Shown here one piece after another: positions 26,844-35,765 of a stretch of DNA of 64,000 bases; positions within the stretch are counted from its first letter, which is position 1, and every line of letters starts with the position of its first letter. Origin of the DNA: M1-B18 sp048264125 (GTDB lineage: Bacteria; Bacillota; Clostridia; Peptostreptococcales; Natronincolaceae); assembly GCA_048264125.1 (NCBI GenBank), contig JBLXDM010000004.1, forward strand, positions 248,001 to 312,000, written 5' to 3'. Both the position numbers and the translations under genes were made by a program. Below the pieces are notes generated by a model. It was not told the DNA's origin, did not search any database, and saw nothing but the letters and a program-made list of their open reading frames with translations.

Positions 26844-27961
26844 AAAGGTTCAAGATAATACCGTTAGTTCTTATAGCTTTGCTACTTTTGACCTCCTGTT
26901 GGGACCAGAAGGACCTTGATAAGCTTATGATCGTATATGGGGTTGGTATTGACAAGAGTCTGGAAATCAACTCCGACAGCCGCTACCTTATTACCATAGG
27001 CTTCCCCACAATTTCTGAGGAGGCAACGCAAAAGAAAATGGAGTACTCAACCCCTGCACGATCGCTTGCCGACTCCTACGACAAGCTCCAAAAGAAGGCC
27101 TACAGAGAAATTTCCTACGACAACACAAGGGTTATCGTATTTGGGGAGGACGTGGCTAGCCTAGGGATTATTCACCATGTAGATGCCATGCTTAGGGAGC
27201 CTTTATTTCCTGGTACTGCAAGATTTGCCGTAGTAGAGGGAAGGGCTGTTGACCTTTTTGACCTAGAGCCACCTGTCTCATTATTCGTTAGCACCTTCCT
27301 CTATGAATCCATAGAGCAAAGCAGCCAAGCAACCTCCGCTCCCTTTATGACCCTACGAAAATTTCATAACGATTATCATACGAGGGGAATTGAGCCAGTC
27401 ATGCCCTATATCACCTATTCTCAGGAGCCTGGTGTCATATATGTGGGCTGTACAGCCCTATTTCGGGATGACAAACTACTGGAGGTTATACATGGCAATC
27501 ACAGTCAGGCACTAATGATATTGAGGGGTGAGGTTTATGGTGGCTTTTACACCGCCAGACATACAGATAATGAGGATTCCCTTGATGACTATTTAACAAT
27601 TAAGTTACTGGGCAGTAAAAACAAAATTGAGGCTAAGGTAATTGACGATAAGATTACTATTTTCCACAAAATATCTATAGACAGCGTTCTTTCAGAATAT
27701 ACTGCCTATGAGCCAATATTCGATACCGATAGGATAGAGGAATTTGAAAAGCTAGTCACAAATTCCCTGAAGGGAGATATCACTTCAACACTAAATATAC
27801 TTCAAAGCACCCTGCAAAATGATAATATCGGCTATGGAAAATATGTACGGGCTCAATTGCCGGATTATTTTCAAGCAGACAATTGGAATGAGCAGTTCTC
27901 CCATATTAATATCGTCCTAGAAGTGGAGGTTTCAATACGCTCAATTGGTATAACCCCATAA
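26840..27961 (+). CDS. gerAC: Ger(x)C family spore germination lipoprotein (subunit C)
   Basis: The 373-residue protein has a lipoprotein signal peptide with lipobox LTSC (Cys19) and the GerC signature SCWDQKDLDKLMIVYGVGID just after it. The C subunit is attached by lipid to the outer face of the inner spore membrane and is needed for receptor function. The C-terminal half matches the GerAC domain region. Its ATG overlaps the gerAB stop (ATGA), with GAGGAGG upstream. Confidence 0.93.
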   Translation: MKRFKIIPLVLIALLLLTSCWDQKDLDKLMIVYGVGIDKSLEINSDSRYLITIGFPTISEEATQKKMEYSTPARSLADSYDKLQKKAYREISYDNTRVIVFGEDVASLGIIHHVDAMLREPLFPGTARFAVVEGRAVDLFDLEPPVSLFVSTFLYESIEQSSQATSAPFMTLRKFHNDYHTRGIEPVMPYITYSQEPGVIYVGCTALFRDDKLLEVIHGNHSQALMILRGEVYGGFYTARHTDNEDSLDDYLTIKLLGSKNKIEAKVIDDKITIFHKISIDSVLSEYTAYEPIFDTDRIEEFEKLVTNSLKGDITSTLNILQSTLQNDNIGYGKYVRAQLPDYFQADNWNEQFSHINIVLEVEVSIRSIGITP

Positions 27962-27976
27962 TGAAGGTAGCAAATT

Positions 27977-28019
27977 AAAAAGCTAATGCTTTACCTAGCT
28001 AGGTATCATTAGCTTTTTT
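27977..28019 (+). terminator. Intrinsic terminator of the gerA operon
   Basis: A long stem, AAAAGCTAATG / CATTAGCTTTT, followed by TTTTT, lies 16 nt after the gerAC stop. Confidence 0.82.
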
Positions 28020-28031
28020 AAAAATATATAC

Positions 28032-28376
28032 TTATTGGGGCTTAACCACTACTAAAAACATCTTAAACCTTTCTACTGCATCCAATGCGTGGGGTATATT
28101 TGCCGGCATAACCACCACATCACCGGCTACTGCTGTAAGCCTCTCATCACCAATGGTTATCTCCGCAGCTCCATCCAGGATATGCACCATGGCATCTCCT
28201 ACGGAGGCATGGGAGCTAATGGCCTCTCCCTTATCAAAGGCAAATAGGGTTATGCTGAGATCATCCCTTTGGGATATGGTCCTGCTTACCACCTGCCCCT
28301 CCTGATATTCCAGTAATTCAACCATCTTCACCGCCTGAGAGAGGGGCATATTTTTAATTAACGCTTGCTTTGTCAT
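28032..28376 (-). CDS. Small cupin-domain protein
   Basis: This 114-residue single-domain cupin has a beta-barrel pattern with SSHASVGDAMVHILDGAAEI (about 66-85) as motif 1 and MPANIPHALDAVERFKMFLV (about 93-112) as motif 2. The first motif lacks the usual first histidines (here SSHAS), while the second keeps the PHA histidine. Small cupins of this type bind metal or small ligands; the specific role is unknown. The start is supported by GGAGG. It is convergent with the gerA operon. Confidence 0.8.
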   Translation of the reverse strand: MTKQALIKNMPLSQAVKMVELLEYQEGQVVSRTISQRDDLSITLFAFDKGEAISSHASVGDAMVHILDGAAEITIGDERLTAVAGDVVVMPANIPHALDAVERFKMFLVVVKPQ

Positions 28377-28495
28377 AGTATTTCCTCCTTGTATAATTTT
28401 TCCTTAGCTTGAGTTTACATTATATGGAGGCAATAAAATATGATTTCAATCACAATTCGTATTTTTATTTAAGGAAATTGCATAATAGCAATTCA

Positions 28496-30454
28496 TCATT
28501 TAATATTTGGTAGATAGATATCCGAAAACTCTATATTTATGCTTTCAACCGGCAGATCAAAGGCAGCTGCCTCCTCTCCCACTGTCATTACCTCCTCTGG
28601 TATTGTCCTGCTGGGCAGCTCTATAATAAACTCACTGCCTACCCCCTCATGGCTATTTACTGTTATACAGCCATTATGCATTTTTACTAGGGATTCCACC
28701 AAGGATAAACCGATACCACTGCCTTCATGATTTTTTGTAAGGGACTTGTCCAGCTGTATAAACCTATTGAAAATCGTCCCTTGCTTCTCATAAGGTATAC
28801 CTATGCCGGTATCCTTGACATAAACCCTTACAGTATTGATGTCCACCACTATAGCCACCTTTATGCTGCCACCGGACCTGGTAAACTTAATGGCATTGGA
28901 TATAAGGTTTAAAAAGATGCGTTCCATCTTGTCAGGATCACAAGCAAGTATTTTGCTGTGGGCATTGGTTTCGAAATCAAAGTGTATGCCCTTTGCCTCT
29001 ATGTACTCCTTAACGGAATAGGCTATGGCCGTTACAATAGAAACTATATCATAGTTGGCCAGCTGTATTTCGTAATAGCCGGAGTCTATACGAGTTATGT
29101 CTATAACATTATTCACCAGCCTCAACAATCTATAGCAATTCTGCTTCATTATCTCAAATCTCTTCTTCAGCTTCGAATCCACAGAAATGACATCCTCCTG
29201 CAAATATAGGTTTAATAGCTGCAAAGTGCCCAAAATGACATTTAGAGGCGTTTTAAACTCATGGGATATATTTGAAAAGAAATCTGTTTTGATGCGATCA
29301 TATTCTATAACCTTATCCAAGGATTTATTCTTTTCCTCTAAGTTCAGCTTAAGCTCCTCTGCATGCTTGCGACTGGTTATATCCCTTAGTATCAAAATAA
29401 TAGTAGAATTTCGGTTAGGCATTCTCAGGCCTGTTACCTCCAAATCCAACAGCTCACCCTTTAGGTTCACCAACGTCAGCTCCCCTACAGCATTGACCCT
29501 GTACTCCTCCTTAATTATACTGCGCAGCCTTCTAGCCGCCAATCTTTGCAGGCTCTGAGGTATAAAATCGTATATCAGCTTCTTTAACAGACCATTTGCA
29601 TCCTCGGCTGCTGATAGCTTCAATGCTGCTTGGTTGGCATATTGGATAATGTTATTTTCCACCATAATTATACCAAAGGGCGATGCCTCCACCAAGGTCC
29701 TATACCTTTCCTCGCTTTGAGTGAGCCTGTCCTCAAAGTATTTTATCGAGGTTATATCCCTCACAGTACAGTAAATCAAGCTCTCCTGCTGATGGGTGGT
29801 GATGTTCCAGGACAGCCATTTATAGTTGCCGTCCTTACATTGATACCGATTTCTGCCATTGCTTATCAATGTATTATTTTCTACAACGCTTTTAAGCAAG
29901 CTGATGCCTGCCTCCAAATCCTCTGGGTGTAAAAAATAAGAAAAGTGCCTGCCAAGCATTTCATCGATGCTATGGCCTAAAACCTTTTCCCAAGCAGGGC
30001 TAAGCTCTAAAAACATCCCTTGAAAGCTGACGGTGCAGAACATATCATTAGCCATTTGAAAGAATCGCCCCTGCTCCTCCTCTGCCCTTTTATACTCCGT
30101 TATATCCTGAAGCGTAACCGAAATATAGCCCCTTTCTATACTAAAGGCAGAGATCAGCAACCATTTATTTAGGGATTTAAAGTATCTTTCCATTTTTACA
30201 CTATTTTCATTGATCGCCGCCTCTGCAAAAACCTCCAAGAACCCATCAAGGCTGTGACTGCCCTTGCAATTGAAAACTTCCTTCATTCCCCTATTGAGTA
30301 CCAGCTCCTTAGTTAACCCAAATATCCTTAAAAAGGCCTTATTTACATCTAAAAAAACATAATCAATGGGTTTCCCATTACTATCTGCCAGCATCCTACA
30401 ATAGACAAATCCATCCATTAAATTTTCCAGTATAAGACGATATTTATTTTCCAT
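28496..30454 (-). CDS. Cytosolic triple-PAS sensor histidine kinase
   Basis: The 652-residue protein has no membrane segment. Three PAS domains lie at about 1-120, 125-242 and 248-365, followed by a HisKA domain with the phosphoacceptor H398 in SNISHEFKTPLNV and a HATPase domain with NLISNAIKF (about 530), DTGIGIP and EGSGIGLSLV. The C-terminal tail contains INIEFSDIY, also present in the kinase at 30751-32463. No response regulator gene is adjacent. Orphan kinases of this kind in Clostridia can feed Spo0A, but that is inference here. Confidence 0.88.
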   Translation of the reverse strand: MENKYRLILENLMDGFVYCRMLADSNGKPIDYVFLDVNKAFLRIFGLTKELVLNRGMKEVFNCKGSHSLDGFLEVFAEAAINENSVKMERYFKSLNKWLLISAFSIERGYISVTLQDITEYKRAEEEQGRFFQMANDMFCTVSFQGMFLELSPAWEKVLGHSIDEMLGRHFSYFLHPEDLEAGISLLKSVVENNTLISNGRNRYQCKDGNYKWLSWNITTHQQESLIYCTVRDITSIKYFEDRLTQSEERYRTLVEASPFGIIMVENNIIQYANQAALKLSAAEDANGLLKKLIYDFIPQSLQRLAARRLRSIIKEEYRVNAVGELTLVNLKGELLDLEVTGLRMPNRNSTIILILRDITSRKHAEELKLNLEEKNKSLDKVIEYDRIKTDFFSNISHEFKTPLNVILGTLQLLNLYLQEDVISVDSKLKKRFEIMKQNCYRLLRLVNNVIDITRIDSGYYEIQLANYDIVSIVTAIAYSVKEYIEAKGIHFDFETNAHSKILACDPDKMERIFLNLISNAIKFTRSGGSIKVAIVVDINTVRVYVKDTGIGIPYEKQGTIFNRFIQLDKSLTKNHEGSGIGLSLVESLVKMHNGCITVNSHEGVGSEFIIELPSRTIPEEVMTVGEEAAAFDLPVESINIEFSDIYLPNIK

Positions 30455-30694
30455 CTAATACTCTCCTATCTCAATACAGATCCTGCATAACCATATATAT
30501 TTGACGTAATCAATATATTATTAGGCACTGAGTATATTATAAATTTTAAGCTATATTATCAAAAAATTTCCTAAATTATTACATCTATGTTAAATTCAAT
30601 ATATACTAAAAAAATCCTCTTTTATGGAGAAAAAAGTAGAATATTATCATACTCGACTATGCTTTACATAAAGCTGCCTTTGACAAGGCTTATA

Positions 30695-30734
30695 TAACAA
30701 AACAAGGCTGTCTCTATAAAAAACGAGGCAGCCG
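30695..30734 (-). terminator. Intrinsic terminator after the second PAS kinase gene
   Basis: The stem GGCTGCCTC / GAGACAGCC (one mismatch) with an AT-rich loop is followed on the minus strand by TTGTTTTGTT. It lies 17 nt after the stop at 30751. The rest of 30455-30694 is AT-rich and featureless to me. Confidence 0.68.
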
Positions 30735-30750
30735 AAATAGAAGCGGTATA

Positions 30751-32463
30751 TTATTTTTTGCCTGCAGGATTTAGCTTGCCATGGGCGTATATATCAGAAA
30801 ATTCAATACTTATCTTTTCTACATGCCCGTTATTTAAATTATCCTTTACCTCCCCACAGCTATGCTCCTTATGATAGGTATGTATCGGCAGTCTTATTAT
30901 GAATTCGCTGCCACTTTGATATATGCTACTGACGGATACGGTGCCATGATGCAGCTCCACCAGTGATTTTACAATAGACAGACCAATACCGCTGCCCTCA
31001 TGATTTCTGGTAAGGGATTTGTCCACCTGAGCAAAGCGATCAAATATATAGGGCAGCTTACCTGTCGGGATTCCTATGCCGGTATCCCTTACTGCTATCA
31101 ATAGCTCCATGTTCTCCTCAGCAATGCTGATTTCTATATTCCCGCCGTTATTGGTGAATTTAATGGCATTAGACAGCAGATTCAGCATGATTCTTTCGAT
31201 TTTATCAGGATCGCAGGCTATCACTCTTTCCTGTATCGTTGTATTAAATACCAACGTAATGCTTTTATTCTCCAAATAGTCCTGTATGGATAGAGCTATA
31301 TTTTTAATTATGTCGACTATATCATAGTTATCCAGCTCCAGCTCTAGATATCCCGAGTCAATTTTTGTTATATCTATCAGGTTATTTATTAATCTCAGTA
31401 ATCTATAGCAGTTTTGCTTCATGAGGAGCAGCTTTTTACCAAATTTGTCCCGGATTTTACCTAGGGGCAGCTCCTTCAGCAGCAGCAATAGCAGCTGTAG
31501 GGTACCCAATATTACATTTAGCGGAGTTTTAAATTCATGGGATATGTTTGAAAAAAACTCAGTTTTCATTCGATCATACTCAATGGTTTTATTCAGGAGC
31601 TTTTTATTCTCCATCATAATACTCATAACAGTTTCCTCAGCCTTTTTTCTGTCGGTTATATCCGCTTGTGTTCCGACTATTCGAATCGGTTTGCCTTCGG
31701 TGTCGTAGGTGATTACCTTTCCTCTGGAAAATATCCATTTATAGCTGCCATCATTGCACCTTAGCCTGTATTCCATTGAAAGATAGGAGGTTTTACCACC
31801 TACATGCCTTTCAAATTCCTTCATCACCCAGCTTAAATCCTCAGGGTGGATCCGTTTCTTCCACTCCTCAAAGGTATTCAAAAACTCATGGTCCTCATAG
31901 CCCAGCATGGCCTTATACTGCTTTGAATAGAATACCGCGTTTGTCTTTAGATTCCAATCCCAGACGCCATCTCCGCTTCCCTCCAAAGCAAACTGCCAGC
32001 GCTCCTCTGCCTCCTTTAATCTTATCTCCATTATCTTGTAGGCACTAATATCTCTGTTGCTGACTCTTCTGCCTAGAAAAACTCCGTGGCTGCTGTAAAC
32101 CGATTGACAGGTATGGTTAATCCAAATAACCTCCCCCTGACGATTAATTATACGAAATTCTATTGCCTCCGTCTCCCTGCTCATGGAATTTTCATTTATA
32201 TGCTGTCTCAGCAGCCATCTATCGTTAGGATGGATGATATTCATAATAAGCTCCCTATCCTCAAAAAATTCCATAGGGGTATAGCCTGAAAGCTTTTCAC
32301 ACCAGGGTGATATATATACAAATTCCCCATTGGGATCAAGCCAGTATTCCCAGCTGGCGGTATGACCCGATACAATCTGAAATTTTTCCACAAGCTCCTT
32401 GAGACCTTCTTGGAAATTTTGACTGTCTATTTCTGCTTGATATAAAGCCTTTGCATCACACAT
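30751..32463 (-). CDS. Cytosolic double-PAS sensor histidine kinase
   Basis: This 570-residue paralogue of the kinase at 28496 has PAS domains with PAC extensions at about 30-148 and 155-275, the phosphoacceptor H309 in SNISHEFKTPLNV, and a HATPase domain with NLLSNAIKF, DTGIGIP and EGSGIGLSIV. The two catalytic halves are very similar, and both proteins end with an IEFSDIY-containing tail, so they arose by duplication and PAS exchange. No membrane segments or receiver domain are present, so it needs a separately encoded partner. It starts ATG at 32463. Confidence 0.88.
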   Translation of the reverse strand: MCDAKALYQAEIDSQNFQEGLKELVEKFQIVSGHTASWEYWLDPNGEFVYISPWCEKLSGYTPMEFFEDRELIMNIIHPNDRWLLRQHINENSMSRETEAIEFRIINRQGEVIWINHTCQSVYSSHGVFLGRRVSNRDISAYKIMEIRLKEAEERWQFALEGSGDGVWDWNLKTNAVFYSKQYKAMLGYEDHEFLNTFEEWKKRIHPEDLSWVMKEFERHVGGKTSYLSMEYRLRCNDGSYKWIFSRGKVITYDTEGKPIRIVGTQADITDRKKAEETVMSIMMENKKLLNKTIEYDRMKTEFFSNISHEFKTPLNVILGTLQLLLLLLKELPLGKIRDKFGKKLLLMKQNCYRLLRLINNLIDITKIDSGYLELELDNYDIVDIIKNIALSIQDYLENKSITLVFNTTIQERVIACDPDKIERIMLNLLSNAIKFTNNGGNIEISIAEENMELLIAVRDTGIGIPTGKLPYIFDRFAQVDKSLTRNHEGSGIGLSIVKSLVELHHGTVSVSSIYQSGSEFIIRLPIHTYHKEHSCGEVKDNLNNGHVEKISIEFSDIYAHGKLNPAGKK

Positions 32464-32573
32464 TAGGTATCCCCCTTGTAGGTTATGCTACTACAGACCC
32501 ATAAGTAAAACTCCTGATGCTACTTAATTCAACAGATGAAGGTGCTTTCCTTTTTTTAACAACAATATAGGAC

Positions 32574-32610
32574 AAAAATACCACTAATTGCATTTTCCAA
32601 TTAGTGGCGG
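32574..32610 (-). terminator. Intrinsic terminator after the soluble chemoreceptor-like gene
   Basis: A perfect 10-bp stem CCACTAATTG / CAATTAGTGG, followed by TATTTTTG on the minus strand, lies just after the stop at 32630. Confidence 0.78.
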
Positions 32611-32629
32611 TATATTCTAGTCTATGAAA

Positions 32630-33460
32630 TTATAGGTCTCTTGCCATATCCGATAATATGGTAGTGGCAGAGTTAACCTCCTCCAGTGCGCCTAAAATCT
32701 GATCCGTAGACTCAGCCTGCAGCTTTGTAATGGAGGTGGTATCGGCCACAAGCTTATTCATACCCTCAACGGAGGTCTTTATGGTCATTAAGATGTTGCT
32801 GATGTTGGCAACAGCATTTTTTGTCTCAGACGACAGCTTTCTGATTTCTTCAGCTACAACCGAAAATCCCCTACCGTGATCCCCTGCTCTGGCGGCCTCA
32901 ATAGCCGCATTTAAGCCCAAAAGATTCGTCTGATCAGATATCCCCTGGATATATTTCAAAATAGTGTCGGTCTGCCCCATTTGCGAATAGGTATCCTCAC
33001 TTTTTTTATTAATATCCTCTGATGCTGAAGCGATTTTACCGGCACCCCCGGATATCTCCTCTATACTGGCGGTTATTTCCTGAAGAGCTGCTGCTATACT
33101 ATTAATTTGCTCCTGATGCTCATTCTGCTTTTTTAAGCTCTTACCCATACTTACAGTGCCTATAGCCTCACCCTTTTCATTTCTTATGGGTATGGTAATG
33201 GATTTAAAGGGTATCCCAAATACCTCCTTAGGTATTACCTGCACAAGCTTACGATTTGTATTCAGGCATTCATACATAGCATCCCCTTTTTTTAAAGCAT
33301 CCCCTTCCTTAGCCTTAACATCCAGCTCCTTACCAGGGTAATACCTTAAAAAGCTCTCACGGTCTGAAATGCCTATAATCACATCCTCATCCATCAAATC
33401 CTGTATACTGCCGCCTATTTGAACCCAGCTTTCCAATATTGTCTTATCGTTGTTAGACAT
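32630..33460 (-). CDS. Soluble methyl-accepting chemotaxis-like protein
   Basis: ATG at 33460, with GGGAGGA upstream, gives 276 residues; the frame opens slightly earlier (33481). There is no membrane segment. Residues 1-115 form a small sensor domain, with a conserved Cys in MYECLNTNRKLVQVIPKEVFG and a PAS-like end GEAIGTVSMGKS. A short signalling hairpin follows, with the MCP tip SDQTNLLGLNAAIEAARAG near 185-203 and VAEEIRKLS just after it. The protein ends soon after the hairpin, much shorter than normal MCPs. It could report a cytosolic signal to CheA or act in another signalling complex. Confidence 0.85.
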   Translation of the reverse strand: MSNNDKTILESWVQIGGSIQDLMDEDVIIGISDRESFLRYYPGKELDVKAKEGDALKKGDAMYECLNTNRKLVQVIPKEVFGIPFKSITIPIRNEKGEAIGTVSMGKSLKKQNEHQEQINSIAAALQEITASIEEISGGAGKIASASEDINKKSEDTYSQMGQTDTILKYIQGISDQTNLLGLNAAIEAARAGDHGRGFSVVAEEIRKLSSETKNAVANISNILMTIKTSVEGMNKLVADTTSITKLQAESTDQILGALEEVNSATTILSDMARDL

Positions 33461-33663
33461 AGTAGAATCCTCCCAAAGCATATGCTAATATTTTCTAATG
33501 ACATATTTCAACATTTTTTCATATACTCCTTCTTATTTAGAATTTTTATTTTATTCTGATTTAGTTAACGGAGTATTTATTTACAGGAAGAAATTATGTT
33601 TGTTGTTAATATTTTATCATTTTATTGACAATTTTTGAAAATAAAAATATAATCATATTAATT

Positions 33664-33768
33664 ACATATTCTCCGAGTCAGATGTTTCTAAGGATTTATC
33701 TATGAAATACTGACCGTTAGGGTATTAGGGGAAACCTCGATGCCTCCCGTTGTGGAAAGGAGCTTAAA
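33664..33768 (+). ncRNA. Moco/Tuco riboswitch-like RNA upstream of tupA
   Basis: The sequence contains CTCCGAG at the 5' side, a GTTTC/GAAAT stem, and the highly characteristic 3' segment GCCTCCCGT...TGGAAAGGAG, which matches the molybdenum/tungsten cofactor riboswitch motif (E. coli moaA has GCCUCCCGU...UGGAAAGGUG). CTCC (33671) and GGAG (33759) can close the P1 stem. The RNA is followed by a terminator and then by a tungstate-binding protein gene, which fits the tungsten-preferring (Tuco) form. The assignment is from memory of the motif, without a covariance search. Confidence 0.78.
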
Positions 33769-33790
33769 TTGGTATTTTTGCCATATATTT

Positions 33791-33820
33791 AACGTCTTCT
33801 TTTTATGAGGACGTTTTTTT
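33791..33820 (+). terminator. Terminator of the riboswitch expression platform
   Basis: The stem AACGTCTTC / GAGGACGTT is followed by seven Ts, upstream of tupA. It sits 25-30 nt after the riboswitch and can serve as its switch, ending transcription when cofactor is abundant. Confidence 0.75.
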
Positions 33821-33888
33821 AGTTCCGGCAATAGGTCAACGGGAACCCTGTAGGCAGATATGTAAAAGAAAATGGGGGGATTTTACTT

Positions 33889-34761
33889 ATGAAAAGAAAA
33901 TCAATTGCACTCGCTTTAATACTGCTTATGCTGACAGCATTTGCGGTAGGATGTACACAACCAGAGCCTTCTGCTGCACCTGCTCCTGAAGCAGAAAAGC
34001 CACTGGCTAATACTTCTATTATCTTGTCCACCACCACCAGCACTGAAAACAGCGGATTATTAGACTTTCTGCTACCTATATTCAAGGAGGATACAGGTGT
34101 AGAGGTTAAGGTTGTGGCGGTTGGTTCCGGACAGGCTATAAAGCTTGGTGAAGACGGAGAAGCAGATGTTATCCTTGCACATGCAAAGGCATCTGAGGTA
34201 GCCTTTGTAGAAGCAGGGCATGGATTGGAGCGTTTTGAGGTTATGTACAACGACTTCGTTGTTCTTGGACCAAAAGAAGACCCATTGAAGCTTTTAGAAG
34301 ATGCTAAGGCAGACGTTGTCAAAGCCTTCCAGCTTATCGCAGAGGGAGAAGGGGTATTTATTTCCCGTGGTGATGATTCCGGAACCCATAAGGCCGAATT
34401 AACCCATTGGAAAAACGCTGGTGTAGAGCCTGCTGGAGAATGGTATGTTTCTGCAGGAAAGGGTATGGGAGACGTTATCCAGATGGCAGACGAAATGCAG
34501 GGCTACACGCTTGCCGATCGAGCAACCTATCTTTCTATGATGAATAATATTGATTTAGCCGTTGTTGTTGAAGGTGACGTTCAACTATTTAATCAATATG
34601 GTGTCATTGCCGTTAACCCTGAAAAGAATGAAAAAATCAATCACGAAGGTGCTCAAGCCTTTATTGACTGGATTCTTTCCGACAAGGGTCAGGAATTAAT
34701 TGCTGAATTTGGTAAGGAAGAGTTTGGACAATCTTTATTTATACCTAATTTCAAAAAATAG
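33889..34761 (+). CDS. tupA: Tungstate ABC transporter substrate-binding lipoprotein TupA
   Basis: The 290-residue protein has a lipoprotein signal peptide (lipobox AVGC, Cys22) and a linker rich in Pro and Ala. The mature domain starts with SIILSTTTSTENSGLLDFLL, the oxyanion-binding loop of TupA proteins, and contains DVILAHAKASE and FISRGDDSGTHKAEL, both typical of the family. The riboswitch upstream supports a tungstate role. The tupB permease and tupC ATPase that normally follow are absent: a terminator comes directly after this gene. The start is preceded by GGGGGG. Confidence 0.93.
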   Translation: MKRKSIALALILLMLTAFAVGCTQPEPSAAPAPEAEKPLANTSIILSTTTSTENSGLLDFLLPIFKEDTGVEVKVVAVGSGQAIKLGEDGEADVILAHAKASEVAFVEAGHGLERFEVMYNDFVVLGPKEDPLKLLEDAKADVVKAFQLIAEGEGVFISRGDDSGTHKAELTHWKNAGVEPAGEWYVSAGKGMGDVIQMADEMQGYTLADRATYLSMMNNIDLAVVVEGDVQLFNQYGVIAVNPEKNEKINHEGAQAFIDWILSDKGQELIAEFGKEEFGQSLFIPNFKK

Positions 34762-34770
34762 CACTTTAAT

Positions 34771-34808
34771 AGAAAAGAACATATTCCAAATGGATATGTT
34801 CTTTTCTT
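34771..34808 (+). terminator. Intrinsic terminator after tupA
   Basis: A long near-perfect stem, AGAAAAGAACATAT / ATATGTTCTTTTCT, with a central CCA/TGG extension, follows the tupA stop by 9 nt and shows that tupA is monocistronic. Confidence 0.8.
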
Positions 34809-35144
34809 ATTATCTGCTCCGATGTGACTATGGAAGAAAAAATGAATTTTTTGAAGGATATTGCAAGGCAAAAATCCGACTATCTAAGATTGGGCATAGT
34901 GAATAATGAGGGCCGACTACTTCTTCATTTTTGTCCCTCCTACAAAATAATTTAATTTGGCTGTTGCTATAAACGTTTTCCTCCTTAATATGGTTCCTTC
35001 GGTAAACCCTGGTAATTTGCAGAATTTTTTGTATTTTTGTAATTGTCATATAATTATTCTTTGTAATTGATAAATATCCTGCAAAATTTGTATTTTTTTA
35101 TCTAATTTTGTAATTATTTAGTGCCCTGGTCATACCAGTGAATT
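34809..35144. other. 336-bp intergenic region without recognisable gene
   Basis: This AT-rich stretch holds only short frames in poor context. On the minus strand there are two strong ribosome-binding-like sites (AAGGAGG near 34983 and TAGGAGGG near 34938); the second is followed by ATG and a stop after two further codons. I see no RNA motif I can name. It may contain decayed sequence. Confidence 0.4.
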
Positions 35145-35612
35145 TTATAATTTTCGATTTTTCAGCCGCCTATAATTACTAAACTTTTTCATTATATCCT
35201 GATTTTCCTCGAAAAATCCTGTCAGCTCTGCTATACACATAAGGGTTTCCTCGCTTATTGTATGCTCAATTTTTTCCGTTTCCTCTAATATTCCTTTGTT
35301 TACACCGATTGTCTTTAAAAATGTCTCAATGATATTATGCCTTTTTAGTAAAAGATGGCCCTTTTGCTTACCCTCCTCTGTCAAGGTAACAACGCCATAT
35401 CTCTGATAATTTACCAATCCGATTCCTGCCAGCTTCTGTATCATCCTCGTTGCAGATGGCGGCTGCACCTTCAGCCTTCTGGCCACCTCCTGAGGCCTTG
35501 TATATCCGGAGGCTAGGGATAGTCTGTAAATCATTTCTATGTAGTCCTCCATGGAATAGGTTAATTTTTCCTCCATTTTTTTATTATCATCATCTGCCAC
35601 ATAACCACCCAC
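35145..35612 (-). CDS. mntR: DtxR/MntR family metal-dependent regulator
   Basis: This 155-residue protein has the DtxR/MntR arrangement: a winged helix-turn-helix (about 20-80; YTRPQEVARRLKVQPPSATR) and a helical dimerisation and metal-binding domain with KRHNIIETFL (about 100-109) and EKIEHTISEETL (about 122-133), including the metal-ligand E/H residues. It has no SH3 domain, like MntR. It is divergent from a ZIP transporter gene, a likely target. The start is uncertain: GTG at 35612, GTG at 35600 and ATG at 35576 are all possible, and none has a strong ribosome-binding site. The symbol is by analogy; the metal is not proven. Confidence 0.82.
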   Translation of the reverse strand: MGGYVADDDNKKMEEKLTYSMEDYIEMIYRLSLASGYTRPQEVARRLKVQPPSATRMIQKLAGIGLVNYQRYGVVTLTEEGKQKGHLLLKRHNIIETFLKTIGVNKGILEETEKIEHTISEETLMCIAELTGFFEENQDIMKKFSNYRRLKNRKL

Positions 35613-35726
35613 TTTTTCATATTAATAGTAAAGAATATGCTGCTGAAATTTAAATATGAAAACAGTAACACATATCATTCACCTTCATAATCTGATATTA
35701 GTGTAAAGTTAGCTGCAGCTAAAAAA

Positions 35727-35742
35727 CTTACCCTAGGAACAA
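35727..35742. promoter_or_regulatory. Candidate metalloregulator operator upstream of zupT
   Basis: An imperfect palindrome centred on CCTAGG (TTACCCTAGGAACAA) lies 24-40 bp upstream of the zupT start, in the divergent mntR-zupT region. DtxR/MntR sites in Firmicutes share such a core. Assignment rests on position and symmetry only. Confidence 0.45.
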
Positions 35743-35765
35743 TTTTATTGGTAGGAGGTTATTAA

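Noticed and set aside
33819..34322. Minus-strand open frame of 167 codons antisense to tupA
   Set aside because: It is a low-complexity Ser-rich shadow of tupA coding sequence and lacks signals of its own.
34700..35049. Short frames on both strands downstream of tupA
   Set aside because: They overlap the tupA terminator or lack conserved character; no clear ribosome-binding site matches their starts.
34960..35060. Possible 3' part of a cyclic-di-GMP riboswitch (TACCAGGGTTTACCGAAGG on the minus strand)
   Set aside because: The essential GCAAAG core and 5' helix are absent, so no riboswitch can be supported.
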